Of a DNA stretch of 64,000 bases, positions 27,711-36,375 are shown piece after piece. A program made the position numbers and the translations under genes. The stretch is from Nostoc sp. ATCC 43529. Its GTDB lineage: Bacteria > Cyanobacteriota > Cyanobacteriia > Cyanobacteriales > Nostocaceae. Position 1 is the stretch's first letter; the number at the start of each line of letters is the position of its first letter. The notes beneath the pieces were generated by a model. That model had not been told where the DNA came from, did no database searches, and worked only from the letters and a program-made list of their open reading frames with translations. Location: assembly GCA_003326205.1 (NCBI GenBank), contig LWTK01000040.1, forward strand, positions 111,157 through 175,156, in the 5' to 3' direction.

Positions 27711-27744
27711 AAAAAACGAGTCATGTTTAAATAACTCGTTTTTC
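27711..27744. terminator. Hairpin with A and T flanks
   Basis: ACGAGT pairs with ACTCGT, flanked by an A-run and a T-run, so it could terminate in either direction, downstream of the tRNA-linked island genes. Confidence 0.5.
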
Positions 27745-27765
27745 ATAAGTTTGTGCTATTAACTT

Positions 27766-27940
27766 AGAGGCTATTTATAAAGTAAAAATAAAATTATTGT
27801 AGGGTGTGTTAGGCGCGTATTTTGAGATTACTCGTCACGAAAAATATGATATGAGCGCCTAACGCACCACTATATAAGACGGTGCGTTAGGCTAAAGCCG
27901 TAACACACCCTACTTAAGATTTACTTTATAAATAATCTCT
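27766..27940. mobile_element. MITE-like element, 175 bp
   Basis: Terminal inverted repeats of about 21 bp (27766-27786 and 27920-27940) match at all but two positions; the shared part is TATTTATAAAGTAAA. Inside is a second inverted pair, GTAGGGTGTGTTA and TAACACACCCTAC. The trinucleotide TTA flanks both sides if the element is taken as 27767-27939, a possible target duplication. It has no coding capacity. Confidence 0.75.
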
Positions 27941-27962
27941 TATTCAAGATTAAAGTAGCATT

Positions 27963-28400
27963 TTATTCCAAATGTTTGATTTTCCTATCTACTAGCTTTT
28001 GTAGCTGTTGTGCAATATCTACCCTATGACAACGACATGAGTTTTTTTCAGCACACAATAGCAAGATAGTGCCATTTTGGGCTATTTCTGAAATTTCTTG
28101 TAGTGCAACAGCCGCTTCTTGGTAATCAGGAGGAACCCAATTATTGTTACCTGATGTATTACCTAAAGAAACTTTAGAGATGTAGTTGATATTTTTTTTG
28201 CAACAAACTGTCTCTATTATGTCTCCGTACCATTTACGACTCCAAGCACGAGGATTCAATCTAACGTCAACAACACAAATGACATGGAAATCTTTTAAAT
28301 AAGCAAAAAACTCATCATAAGTTTTTCTATTACCATAGCCAAAAGTTAAGATGAATTTATCTGAATTATCATGTTTGTTGCTGTATTCAGTATCAATCAT
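27963..28400 (-). CDS. DUF488 family protein
   Basis: 145 residues. The start FILTFGYGNRKTYDEFFAYL and the VVDVRLNPRAWSRKWY stretch are typical of DUF488, and the C-terminal CAEKNSCRCHR is the conserved Cys/His motif. The family is widespread and uncharacterised, often linked to defence islands or mobile DNA. The upstream gene (28404-28979) ends three bases before this start, so the two form an operon. Low GC relative to neighbours and the nearby transposon remnants suggest an acquired segment. Confidence 0.82.
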   Translation of the reverse strand: MIDTEYSNKHDNSDKFILTFGYGNRKTYDEFFAYLKDFHVICVVDVRLNPRAWSRKWYGDIIETVCCKKNINYISKVSLGNTSGNNNWVPPDYQEAAVALQEISEIAQNGTILLLCAEKNSCRCHRVDIAQQLQKLVDRKIKHLE

Positions 28401-28403
28401 TTT

Positions 28404-28979
28404 TTATATTTGAAAAAGACTCATCTGTTCATATTTTACTATAGGTGGATATACAAGACCAATAATCATAAAGCTATTCGCATGATTTTTTAAATTACCG
28501 ATGATAAAATGTAAATCTTTTTCGTACATGAAACTGTCTTCTAATTTCTGTCTGACTTTTTCCAAAGCATCTTTTTCTCGTGATTCTAAATCGGTAAAAT
28601 TTGATTTATCTCTACATTTTCTATACAATTGCATAATTTCCCAATCGCTTATACTATATTCATGTTTAATTCCATCACAATCTGTAAATTTATAACCAAA
28701 TTTGTAAGGAATTTTTTCAAGGTTAGACATGGGATTCGATGGTTCCAGTAGGTCAAGCAACTCAAGCTGATCTTGTACTGCTTGCTGTTTAGCACTCCAT
28801 TCGCGTTCTGTAGGCTTACAGAAATATTTCTCTATGCTCAAAGGTTTTATCAGCCCTAAAGATTTTTTTTGCTCTTGGATTTCTTTAGGAGATATAGTAT
28901 ATTCATTGTCTCTCTTGATGCTAGTATATGATAAGTACAGAGGTAATCTGGCAAATACGCAATAGCAAAGATTCCTCAA
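28404..28979 (-). CDS. Hypothetical protein paired with DUF488
   Basis: 191 residues, not recognised. Visible parts: a hydrophobic N-terminus, a central KYFCKPTEREWSAKQQAVQD, the WEIMQLYRKCRDKSNFTDLE helix region and a hydrophobic end IIGLVYPPIVKYEQMSLFQI. It is probably soluble and mixed alpha/beta. It lies directly upstream of the DUF488 gene with a 3-nt gap, so both are probably translated together and may form one two-gene unit. The N-terminal start is uncertain because the first 17 residues look unlike the rest. Confidence 0.6.
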   Translation of the reverse strand: MRNLCYCVFARLPLYLSYTSIKRDNEYTISPKEIQEQKKSLGLIKPLSIEKYFCKPTEREWSAKQQAVQDQLELLDLLEPSNPMSNLEKIPYKFGYKFTDCDGIKHEYSISDWEIMQLYRKCRDKSNFTDLESREKDALEKVRQKLEDSFMYEKDLHFIIGNLKNHANSFMIIGLVYPPIVKYEQMSLFQI

Positions 28980-29105
28980 AAAAAATTTATTTATCTGATT
29001 TAGTAATATTACAGCGGAACTGGTGAGTTCTTGGAGTCAGAACTGATAACTAAAACAGGCTTTATGCTTAATCCAAAATCCAAAATGGTGGTAACTGAAA
29101 ACTTA

Positions 29106-30023
29106 TCACTCGGCAAGGCGTTCGTGTAACCAAGCGAAGGCAGCACCGACGGTTTCAGCTAGAATACTAATGAGGCGATATAGAGCGATCGCACTAAAGA
29201 CTAAGGCCGCTGGAAACTGGTGTCGTAAAAGTTCATAAGCAGTCGCTTCAAACACACCCAACCCACCAGGCGCACCTGGAATCACTAAGCCGAGTAACCA
29301 AGCGCAACTAAAAGCCCCTAGCAATAAAGGAATTTGACTCAAATTAAAAGAATTGAGTGCAAATACAGTTAAAATAAACCCGAGGCCACGCAAAGCTAAA
29401 AAGCCCAATTCTCCTAATAAAGGTCGCAGGGGATAGCGTTTAAGAGTTAAAACGACACTTGGCTGAGTATTAAGATCGGATTTTTTTGCCTTCAGTTTGT
29501 ATAAAAAGCGAATGGCTGGGTTTAAAAACCGGGGATGAACTGCACAAAGCACCACAGCTAAACTCAGCAATTGTAAGATTTGTACCGTTAAAGTGGTATT
29601 CTTTGCATCAAATTGACTACTGAATAAAATAATGAAGATTAAAGCAGCCGTCGCCATAAGCAGCGGTTCCAGCAAAACGCTTAAGGTGGCTGCACCAGCA
29701 GAAACGTTGGCATTTCTGGCGGCGAGAATTCGTCCGTAATAATGCCAGATATTACCTGGTAAATACTTAGCAATATTAGTTTTTAGATAAACTTGGATGA
29801 ATTGGGAAGATGGCACAGGTTGATTTAACTCTTGCAAAACCCAAGTCCAAACCCAGCCAGCCCAGGTATGTGCCAGTAAAGTGACAGCTGTAGCGATCGC
29901 CATAATCCCCCATTCTACCCCATCAATGCGGATAGCAGTCACTTGAATCCAATTATCCTTCAGGGCTTTCCCTAAAAAAAATAGTGTTCCGCCTAAAATT
30001 ATCCAACGTAAAAATTGCTTCAT
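29106..30023 (-). CDS. UPF0104 / lysylphosphatidylglycerol synthase TM-region protein
   Basis: 305 residues with about eight hydrophobic helices. It has the flippase-like signature YLKTNIAKYLPGNIWHYYGR and ending motif GLVIPGAPGGLGVFEATAYE, typical of UPF0104 proteins (AglD/MprF membrane domain). These are thought to move or modify lipid-linked molecules. No soluble synthetase domain is present. It stands alone on the minus strand. Confidence 0.82.
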   Translation of the reverse strand: MKQFLRWIILGGTLFFLGKALKDNWIQVTAIRIDGVEWGIMAIATAVTLLAHTWAGWVWTWVLQELNQPVPSSQFIQVYLKTNIAKYLPGNIWHYYGRILAARNANVSAGAATLSVLLEPLLMATAALIFIILFSSQFDAKNTTLTVQILQLLSLAVVLCAVHPRFLNPAIRFLYKLKAKKSDLNTQPSVVLTLKRYPLRPLLGELGFLALRGLGFILTVFALNSFNLSQIPLLLGAFSCAWLLGLVIPGAPGGLGVFEATAYELLRHQFPAALVFSAIALYRLISILAETVGAAFAWLHERLAE

Positions 30024-30370
30024 TAAATTAGTATTTTAACGGTTAAGAAAACAAGGTACAAATACCTCAAATATTACTATATATATCAGCTACATATTCA
30101 AATATTTAAAAGTATCAAAAAATTAGATGTAATATTTTTTACTTAAAAGTCATTATATTATTTTATATCTCTCTAGGGTTAGATAAAAATATTATTTTTG
30201 TGCTAATAAAAATGTGGCCTGCGCTAGAGGTAAAAGTTGTTTTATTCTTCCTATCTTTGAATAGAGGTTATTCACAAATTAACCAACTAAACAACCACAA
30301 TAACTGACTGAATAATACCAATTATTCAGCTAAGACTTCAGCTTATTAATAGTTTGGTAAGGAGGACTAA
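30024..30370. other. AT-rich intergenic region before two tandem lipoprotein genes
   Basis: 347 bp, AT-rich. A ribosome site GGAGGA lies at 30361-30366, just before the GTG start at 30371. No other element recognised. Confidence 0.5.
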
Positions 30371-30937
30371 GTGAACGCTGTGATAACTTTTTTGAAAAAA
30401 CTACGGCTGCGCCAAATATTAACAATTTTTCTCGCAGGATTATTGTTGATAGTTAGCACTGCTTGTAGTACAGGAGATGCTCAAGGTGCAAATCCACAAA
30501 ATCCTGCTGTGCAAGCAGGTGGAGCCAACAATCCTTATAAAAATGGTGGAGACAAATACACTAGATCGTCCACCGATTCCAAAGTAACGAATCTAAAAAA
30601 CAATCAAGGACGCGACCAAGCTAGCCTACAGCCAAGCTCACTATTGATTGCTACAAATGTTGGAAATAGAGATTCTGAGATACTTTATCCTGGTGCTGAA
30701 ACACCAGTAGGTCGAATCAAGAAAGAAGCAGAACTGCCAACTATCACAGAAGAGAATTTCCAACAACCCGAACCAGGTGGTTTGATTCAAAACGAACCCA
30801 GTGTAGGAACTCGCGTTAAAGAACGTCTTGGAACAGTGAAAGAAACTGTTGAAGAAGCATCCGGCTTTTTGAAAGACAAGGCAGATGAAGCAGGTGCTAG
30901 ACCAGAATTACAAAAAAATCCAGCAAGAGGCAAATAG
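30371..30937 (+). CDS. Small lipoprotein of unknown function (first of a tandem pair)
   Basis: 188 residues from GTG 30371 with a good Shine-Dalgarno (GGAGGA). The N-terminus has a basic start, hydrophobic helix (ILTIFLAGLLLIVSTACS) and lipobox Cys, so it is probably a lipid-anchored exported protein. The rest is polar and low-complexity, with a C-terminal amphipathic part (RVKERLGTVKETVEEASGFL) resembling LEA-like or stress-type helices. The next gene encodes a similar protein. Function unknown. Confidence 0.72.
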   Translation: MNAVITFLKKLRLRQILTIFLAGLLLIVSTACSTGDAQGANPQNPAVQAGGANNPYKNGGDKYTRSSTDSKVTNLKNNQGRDQASLQPSSLLIATNVGNRDSEILYPGAETPVGRIKKEAELPTITEENFQQPEPGGLIQNEPSVGTRVKERLGTVKETVEEASGFLKDKADEAGARPELQKNPARGK

Positions 30938-31035
30938 AAATTTTATTTTGTCTCAATAGTTGAGATTTGAAATGGTTTGCAAATACCATCTTGTTTGAAG
31001 TTTAAATTAGTGACAAAAATGCAAGGAGTAAGAGT

Positions 31036-31635
31036 ATGAAACAATTAGGTACTTGGTTGAAAAATATTCGTCCGCTGAAAGTTTTAGCTGCTTTTTTAGT
31101 AGGAATATTCTTGTTTGTGACCCAGGCTTGTGCCGCGCCAGGAGTAGCAACCCAGCCACCACAACCTGATACTCAATCGCCTCAATCAAATAATTATGTC
31201 AAACGCTACGATCCCACAAAAGATTATCCTCTCTCTGCACCCGCTGGCGGGATGAATAACTTCAGTGATGTAGATCCTAGAGCGGGATTAGGTGAAAAGG
31301 CAGCTAATGACAGAGCTGACGCATTAGCGAAAAATGCTCAAAGAAACATTGAGCAAAAGAGTGTTGATTCTCGCGAGCAATATGTCCGGAATTACCAACA
31401 AGGTACACCATTTGGTGAAAGAGTAAAAAACCTGGGTGAAGATGTTGGAAGTTCTGCCGGAGAATTAGGGGAAGGTTTTGCTAAGGGAACTCAACGCGGA
31501 ATTGAAAACCTCAAGGGAAATACCCAGAATGCAGCCAAAGATTTAACCAAAAATGCTCAACGTGCTGGTGAAGATGCTAGTACCAATATTCAGCGCACCG
31601 CTGAAGATGCAGCTAACGCATTGAACAGAAATTAG
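31036..31635 (+). CDS. Small lipoprotein of unknown function (second of a tandem pair)
   Basis: 199 residues. Signal and lipobox: LKVLAAFLVGIFLFVTQACA. A Pro/Gln-rich linker follows, then PTKDYPLSAPAGGMNN and a long amphipathic helical part with repeats of the form NAQR/NTQNAAKDLTKNAQRAGEDA, like LEA/apolipoprotein-type 11-mers. Such helices bind membranes or protect proteins in drying. It is related in layout, and partly in leader sequence, to the upstream gene 98 bp away, so a duplication is likely. It ends at a strong terminator. Confidence 0.72.
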   Translation: MKQLGTWLKNIRPLKVLAAFLVGIFLFVTQACAAPGVATQPPQPDTQSPQSNNYVKRYDPTKDYPLSAPAGGMNNFSDVDPRAGLGEKAANDRADALAKNAQRNIEQKSVDSREQYVRNYQQGTPFGERVKNLGEDVGSSAGELGEGFAKGTQRGIENLKGNTQNAAKDLTKNAQRAGEDASTNIQRTAEDAANALNRN

Positions 31636-31687
31636 TCGTTAAACTGGTGGCAATAATCCAGTTTAACAAGCCACAATAAACGCACCA

Positions 31688-31724
31688 CTCGTCAAAATTC
31701 ATGCTGAATTTTGACGAGCTTTTA
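31688..31724 (+). terminator. Strong terminator after the lipoprotein pair
   Basis: CTCGTCAAAATTCA pairs with TGAATTTTGACGAG around a 3-nt loop, followed by CTTTTATTT. Confidence 0.85.
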
Positions 31725-31829
31725 TTTCCATAAATAGGCGACAATTTCGCGTTAAGTTAGCAATGATGGCCACAAGAAGAATGTAAAAATTTCTTGACAG
31801 TTAACAGTCAACGCTATTTCCAAGATAAG

Positions 31830-33113
31830 TTAGTTGTTTGGATTTTCTAAATACCAATGGTGTAACGCCAGCCTTTGAATTTCCCGCCAGGGAATATTGT
31901 GTTTTCGGGCTAATTCTGCACAATCTTCGTATTCTGGCTGGACATTAGCAATAACTTTTTCTGACGATCGCCCTTTCCATGCCACTTTAACGCGCACTTT
32001 GCCATATTCGGTTTCCACTTGTTGAATTTCTCGTTCTAAAATGGCGCGTTGCTGATTAGTTCGCCGAATACCTAATGTTGTGGTTTCACGGAATATAACG
32101 GCTTCACAACTGAGTAAATTTTCTGGATGACAGATAACAGTCAGCAAAATTCCTGGACGCGATTTTTTCATCGCGATCGCTTGGGTAAAAACATCCAGCG
32201 CACCAGCCGCAAACAAAGCCTCAAACACATAGCCGATGGCTTGAGGATTTAAATCGTCAATTTGGGTTTCTAATACCGAGATGGTCTCCAGATTTGAGCT
32301 AGTTTCACCAGAATCACGGAAATCTGACTTTAAAATTGCGCTTTCGCCCAGCCAGAGGCGTAAAATATTGGGGATGGGTAAATTTATGGTTCCTGCTCCC
32401 AATCCTACCTGCTTGATAGCGATGGGGGGCGGCGAACCAAATTCTCTGACTAAAGTAGTGGCGATCGCGGCACCTGTTGGCGTCACCAGTTCTCGTTCAA
32501 TGCCGTTGCTATAAACTGGACAACCGCGCATTTCCCACAGCTTTAATACCGCTGGTACTGGTACAGCCATTTGACCATGTGCTGCCCTCACAGTACCGCC
32601 GCCCGTCGGGAACGCCGAGCAGTATAGTAAAGGCAATCCTGACTCATTGCTCTCAATCCCCAACCAATCCAACCCCAAGCAAGTACCCACAATATCTACA
32701 ATCGCATCTACAGCGCCTACCTCATGAAAATGAACTTTTTCAGGAGAAATGCCATGCACCGCCCCTTCTGCTACAGCTAGCTGCCGGAATACTGCCAAAC
32801 TCCAAGCTTCTGCCCGTGGCGGCAACCCTGCTTTGAGAATCATCTGCTCTATTTCTGGCAGATGGCGTCCGTGATGATGAGTGTGTTCGTGGTCATGATG
32901 GTGATGATGGTCTACTAAATCCACATGGACTTTAGTCGCCTGCTGACCATTCCGTTGCACAAGTTCTGCCCTTAACTTATATTCCTGCTCAATTCCCAAA
33001 CCATTGAGTTTTTCAATTAAATACTCCACAGGAACACCCAAACTGACCAAAGCACCCAGGCACATATCACCAGAAATTCCTGTCGGACATTGAAGATAAG
33101 CGATTTTATTCAT
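31830..33113 (-). CDS. larC: Nickel pincer cofactor biosynthesis protein LarC
   Basis: About 427 residues from ATG 33113 (MNKIAYLQCPTGISGDM). It is the cyclometallase that inserts nickel into the pyridinium-3,5-bisthiocarboxylic acid mononucleotide cofactor of lactate racemase-type enzymes. A His-rich stretch (HHHHHDHEHTHHHGRH, about residue 71-87), typical of LarC, probably binds nickel. Further motifs: FHEVGAVDAIVDIVGTCLGL and RELVTPTGAAIATTL. An upstream ATG at 33119 lies in repeat DNA, so I prefer 33113. No larA, larB or larE is nearby. Confidence 0.9.
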   Translation of the reverse strand: MNKIAYLQCPTGISGDMCLGALVSLGVPVEYLIEKLNGLGIEQEYKLRAELVQRNGQQATKVHVDLVDHHHHHDHEHTHHHGRHLPEIEQMILKAGLPPRAEAWSLAVFRQLAVAEGAVHGISPEKVHFHEVGAVDAIVDIVGTCLGLDWLGIESNESGLPLLYCSAFPTGGGTVRAAHGQMAVPVPAVLKLWEMRGCPVYSNGIERELVTPTGAAIATTLVREFGSPPPIAIKQVGLGAGTINLPIPNILRLWLGESAILKSDFRDSGETSSNLETISVLETQIDDLNPQAIGYVFEALFAAGALDVFTQAIAMKKSRPGILLTVICHPENLLSCEAVIFRETTTLGIRRTNQQRAILEREIQQVETEYGKVRVKVAWKGRSSEKVIANVQPEYEDCAELARKHNIPWREIQRLALHHWYLENPNN

Positions 33114-33155
33114 AGTCATTAGTTATTAGTCATTAGTCATTAGTCATTAGTAAGT
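33114..33155. repeat. STRR (ATTAGTC) tract
   Basis: Four to five heptamers directly upstream of larC, followed by CCCCTGC-type pyrimidine repeats up to 33230. Confidence 0.75.
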
Positions 33156-33235
33156 TGTTTCTCCCCCTGCTCCCCCTACCTCCTCTGCCTCCCCTGCTCC
33201 CCTGCTCCCCCCGCTCCCTCATCTAGTCCCCACCT

Positions 33236-33895
33236 ATGGCAAAAATCTTCCCAGTTCATCCGGATAATCCTCAGATTCGCCGAATAGAGGAGATAAAGTC
33301 AGCGCTCTCTAGTGGTGCTGTCATGCTTTACCCTACTGATACAGTCTATGCGATCGGTTGTGATTTGAATGCCAAGTCGGCGGTAGAACGAGTGCGGCAA
33401 ATTAAGCAGCTAGCAAATGATAAACCACTGACATTTTTATGTCCGTCGCTTTCAAATGTGGCGACTTATGCCTTCGTAAGTGACACAGCCTATCGGATTA
33501 TGAAGCGCCTAATTCCAGGTACGTACACGTTTTTGCTACCAGCTACTAAATTAGTACCGCGATTGGTGCAAAGTCCCAAGCGGAAAACTACAGGAATTAG
33601 AGTCCCAAACCATACTGTCTGTTTGGCTCTGCTGGAAGCGTTAGGCAATCCGATTATCTCAACTTCCGCACACGTGCCACCAGATGAAGGAAATAATGGC
33701 TTGGTTCACATAGATCCAGAGACTATTCGATCGCGGGTAGAGCTATTTGACCGTTTGGACAAATTCGTAGACATAATTGTAGATGCTGGCGAAGAACCTA
33801 AGTACGAAGTGTCTACTATTTTGGATTTAACGGGAGACGAAGCAGTAATGATACGGAGGGGTTTAGGTTGGGAAGCAGCAGCAGCATGGGTATAA
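33236..33895 (+). CDS. Threonylcarbamoyl-AMP synthase (Sua5/YciO/YrdC)
   Basis: 219 residues with the YrdC fold. It makes threonylcarbamoyl-adenylate for the t6A37 modification of ANN-decoding tRNAs. Motifs: MLYPTDTVYAIGCDLNAKSA, KPLTFLCPSLSNV, PGTYTFLLPATKLVP and STSAHVPPDEG. The C-terminal Sua5 extension is absent, so it is of the TsaC or YciO type. YciO-type paralogues exist in many genomes, so the exact role is not fixed by sequence alone. Confidence 0.87.
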   Translation: MAKIFPVHPDNPQIRRIEEIKSALSSGAVMLYPTDTVYAIGCDLNAKSAVERVRQIKQLANDKPLTFLCPSLSNVATYAFVSDTAYRIMKRLIPGTYTFLLPATKLVPRLVQSPKRKTTGIRVPNHTVCLALLEALGNPIISTSAHVPPDEGNNGLVHIDPETIRSRVELFDRLDKFVDIIVDAGEEPKYEVSTILDLTGDEAVMIRRGLGWEAAAAWV

Positions 33896-34279
33896 GGATT
33901 AAATTTCATCGGCGCACTTGTTGGTTTCGGAAATTGTGATTTAAATGACTCCAGTTTTGAAATTGTCATAATTAAAGGCGATGTCAGTGGGTATAACAGG
34001 ATGGTGGCAACACTCGCTAGAGCAAGGCATTTAACAACTTTGAAGAAATGCTGCGTATCCATTTACTAGCATCAATGTGGTGGTTTGTGGAAGAAGCGAC
34101 ACATTGTCATAGCTATAATTCTTTCGTATTTCCTACAGTTTTAAATATGAGCTTTAGATGTGAGCATTACATGGGGCAAGTCTTGATGGATGAATGCCCA
34201 AAGATTCTCCAACCAAGACTAGCCTCGATCGCTGTGTCTGCGTTGTAATTACGGTGCAATACTACTCCCTGGAAAAGTC
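33896..34279. other. Upstream region of the HetZ-family gene
   Basis: 384 bp. I looked for a HetR-type GGGG...CCCC palindrome and an NtcA box and found neither. An open frame at 34048-34248 (66 codons) has no recognisable similarity or ribosome site and is not called. Confidence 0.4.
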
Positions 34280-35500
34280 ATGAAAGCTAATGTCGCCAAT
34301 CTACCAAACTCTACACCAGTTTTTAACAACCATGTTTCTGGCGAAGAATTGCCAGCTAGCAGCAGTGACACCTTAGTTCAATTGCTGTGTGAGGAAATGC
34401 AAGGGCAAGTGAAAGCAGCACCCAGGTGCGTACAAGCTTTGGCAAAGCGCATCGCCAAGGAAGTAGAACGCATTTGCGATAAAAGCTCGCGTATCCAAAC
34501 ATCTGGACAAATTCAGTCTTGGCAGATGACGTTGGCCAGACACAGGATGCAAAAGTGCTTGCGTTACTACCAACTAGGTTCTAAACAAGGACGGGTGGAA
34601 TTACATAGCAATTTGGGCGCGATGGTTTACCGCCATGTAACTATATCCGGCTCGGAGTTGGGTTTTGACGCTCGTTACAGCCTAATTGAAGATTTTTTAC
34701 AAGCATTTTATATTGAAGCGATTAAAGCTTTCCGCCGCGAAAACGAATTACCTGAGGATCACACGCCGCGTACTCAGCTGCAATTAGCTGAATATATGGC
34801 CTTTACAGAACAGTACGCCAAACGTCGCATCAATTTACCCGGCGGTGCAAATCAGCAATTAATTATTTTGCGGGCGCAGGGTTTTGCTCGTCGTCAACCC
34901 CAAGAAACTACTGTGGATATTGAAATGGCGGTGGAGTCTGCTAAGGGTGAAGAAGCAGAATCTTACCAACGCAATTCGGCGGTACAGCAACTGCGATCGC
35001 AAATGATTGCTAAAGCCAGTTTCGATCCATCGGAAGAGTCAGAACGCGATCGGGTCATTGCTGAATTGATGAAATACCTGGAGTCCCAAGGTCAATCAGA
35101 CTGTATGGACTACTTAAGTCTGAAACTCCAAGACCTTTCAGCACCAGAAATTGACCAAATTCTCGGTTTAACTAGCCGCCAGCGCGATTATCTGCAACAG
35201 CGATTTAAATATCATGTAGAAAAGTTTGCCAAGCAACATCATTGGCAACTGGTACATCAATGGTTGGGTGCGGGTTTAGAGCAAAAGTTGGGTTTATCTT
35301 CCCAACAATGGGAAATCTTTATCAGTCAACTCACAGAACAACAACAGCAAATTTTACAACTCAAAACTGCACGGGAAAGCGATCAGGCGATCGCCAAAGC
35401 CATCAAATGTACTCCCAAACAAGTGCAAAAGCGCTGGACTCAACTATTAGAAATAGCATGGGCTATCCGCAACGGTAATACTGAAGCCCAGACAGGTTGA
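34280..35500 (+). CDS. HetZ-family heterocyst regulator
   Basis: 406 residues. The regions SRIQTSGQIQSWQMTLARHR, GRVELHSNLGAMVYRHV, YSLIEDFLQAFYIEAIKAFR and LPEDHTPRTQLQLAEYMAFT match HetZ as I recall it. The C-terminal part (LSAPEIDQILGLTSRQRDYL and AIAKAIKCTPKQVQKRW) contains sigma-4/HTH-like segments for DNA binding. In Anabaena PCC 7120, HetZ works with HetR and HetP early in heterocyst development. There hetZ is followed by patU genes, but here a toxin-antitoxin pair follows, so this may be a relocated hetZ or a paralogue. Confidence 0.83.
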   Translation: MKANVANLPNSTPVFNNHVSGEELPASSSDTLVQLLCEEMQGQVKAAPRCVQALAKRIAKEVERICDKSSRIQTSGQIQSWQMTLARHRMQKCLRYYQLGSKQGRVELHSNLGAMVYRHVTISGSELGFDARYSLIEDFLQAFYIEAIKAFRRENELPEDHTPRTQLQLAEYMAFTEQYAKRRINLPGGANQQLIILRAQGFARRQPQETTVDIEMAVESAKGEEAESYQRNSAVQQLRSQMIAKASFDPSEESERDRVIAELMKYLESQGQSDCMDYLSLKLQDLSAPEIDQILGLTSRQRDYLQQRFKYHVEKFAKQHHWQLVHQWLGAGLEQKLGLSSQQWEIFISQLTEQQQQILQLKTARESDQAIAKAIKCTPKQVQKRWTQLLEIAWAIRNGNTEAQTG

Positions 35501-35618
35501 AGTCACAAAGAAAATTATTAAAATTTATCTATAGCGTTTTCCAGTTATTAAAAATGTTGTTATAGATATGAGGGTTTTGGGGTGTAATAATGAAGGTGAA
35601 TCAAATTAAGAAAACACC

Positions 35619-35840
35619 ATGAATCCAGTATTTACCGAACTCTCTAGTCTTTCGAGAGCGGAAAAACTTCAACTAGTAGAAGATTTATGGGATGAGATAG
35701 CTGCTACACCAGCAGCACTCCCAGTCTTAGATTGGCAAAAACAAGAGCTAGCCCGCCGTAAAGCTGAATATCTGCAAAATCCATCCATTGCCAGCAGTTG
35801 GGAAGATGTAAAAGCCAGAATCTCTCAACGACATGGCTAG
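35619..35840 (+). CDS. Addiction-module antitoxin (pfam09720 type)
   Basis: 73 residues. TELSSLSRAEKLQLVEDLWD and the downstream ELARRKAEYLQNPSIASSWE-VKARI pattern match the putative addiction-module component family that pairs with ParE/RelE toxins. It ends 8 nt inside the toxin gene, so translation is coupled. It follows the HetZ-family gene by 118 bp and probably has its own promoter. Confidence 0.82.
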   Translation: MNPVFTELSSLSRAEKLQLVEDLWDEIAATPAALPVLDWQKQELARRKAEYLQNPSIASSWEDVKARISQRHG

Positions 35841-36132
35841 AAAATTAACTATCCTTATAGCCGCAGAATTAGACATTATCGAAGCTTATGACTGGTACGA
35901 GGGGCGGGAATTTGGCTTAGGTGCTGAGTTTTTACGCTGTGTTGACGCGTGTTTGAATTTAATTCAACGTCACCCCGGCTCATACCAGATTGTTCATGAA
36001 AACTATCACCGCGCTACAATTAGGCGTTTTCCCTACGTCGTTTTTTACGAGTTTAATGAACAGGAGATTATTATCTACGCTATTTTTCACTGTTCCCAAG
36101 ATCCACAAAAATGGCGTACTCGCTTGCAATAG
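35833..36132 (+). CDS. ParE/RelE-family toxin
   Basis: 99 residues. ILIAAELDIIEAYDWYEGRE, GAEFLRCVDACLNLIQRHPG and RRFPYVVFYEFNEQEIIIYA are the standard ParE-type toxin landmarks (helical hairpin then beta-sheet). Overlaps the antitoxin stop by 8 nt. The target (gyrase or ribosome-bound mRNA) is not predictable from sequence. It is a different subfamily from the pair at 7000-7483. Confidence 0.85.
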   Translation: MARKLTILIAAELDIIEAYDWYEGREFGLGAEFLRCVDACLNLIQRHPGSYQIVHENYHRATIRRFPYVVFYEFNEQEIIIYAIFHCSQDPQKWRTRLQ

Positions 36133-36375
36133 TTGTTCTTAAAAACAAACAAATCCATTGTTTTTACCCTTACGTAAATTAGTAATTTGTTTTTTGCCCA
36201 AATTATTAATACATTTGTATTTATTTAGTACAAGAATACTAAATTTTTCTAGTTTTCTATTTATCTTAGTATCGCCTAGTACATCCAATTGCAAAAATAT
36301 ATATAACCTAACATTTACTCTTGCTTCCAGGGAATCCTAAAATCAGGAAACCTTTTGAAGATAATCGGGATAAAA

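Noticed and set aside
34048..34248. Possible 66-codon gene before the HetZ-family gene
   Set aside because: No ribosome site, no family and codon use unlike neighbours. It is probably leader DNA of the HetZ-family gene.
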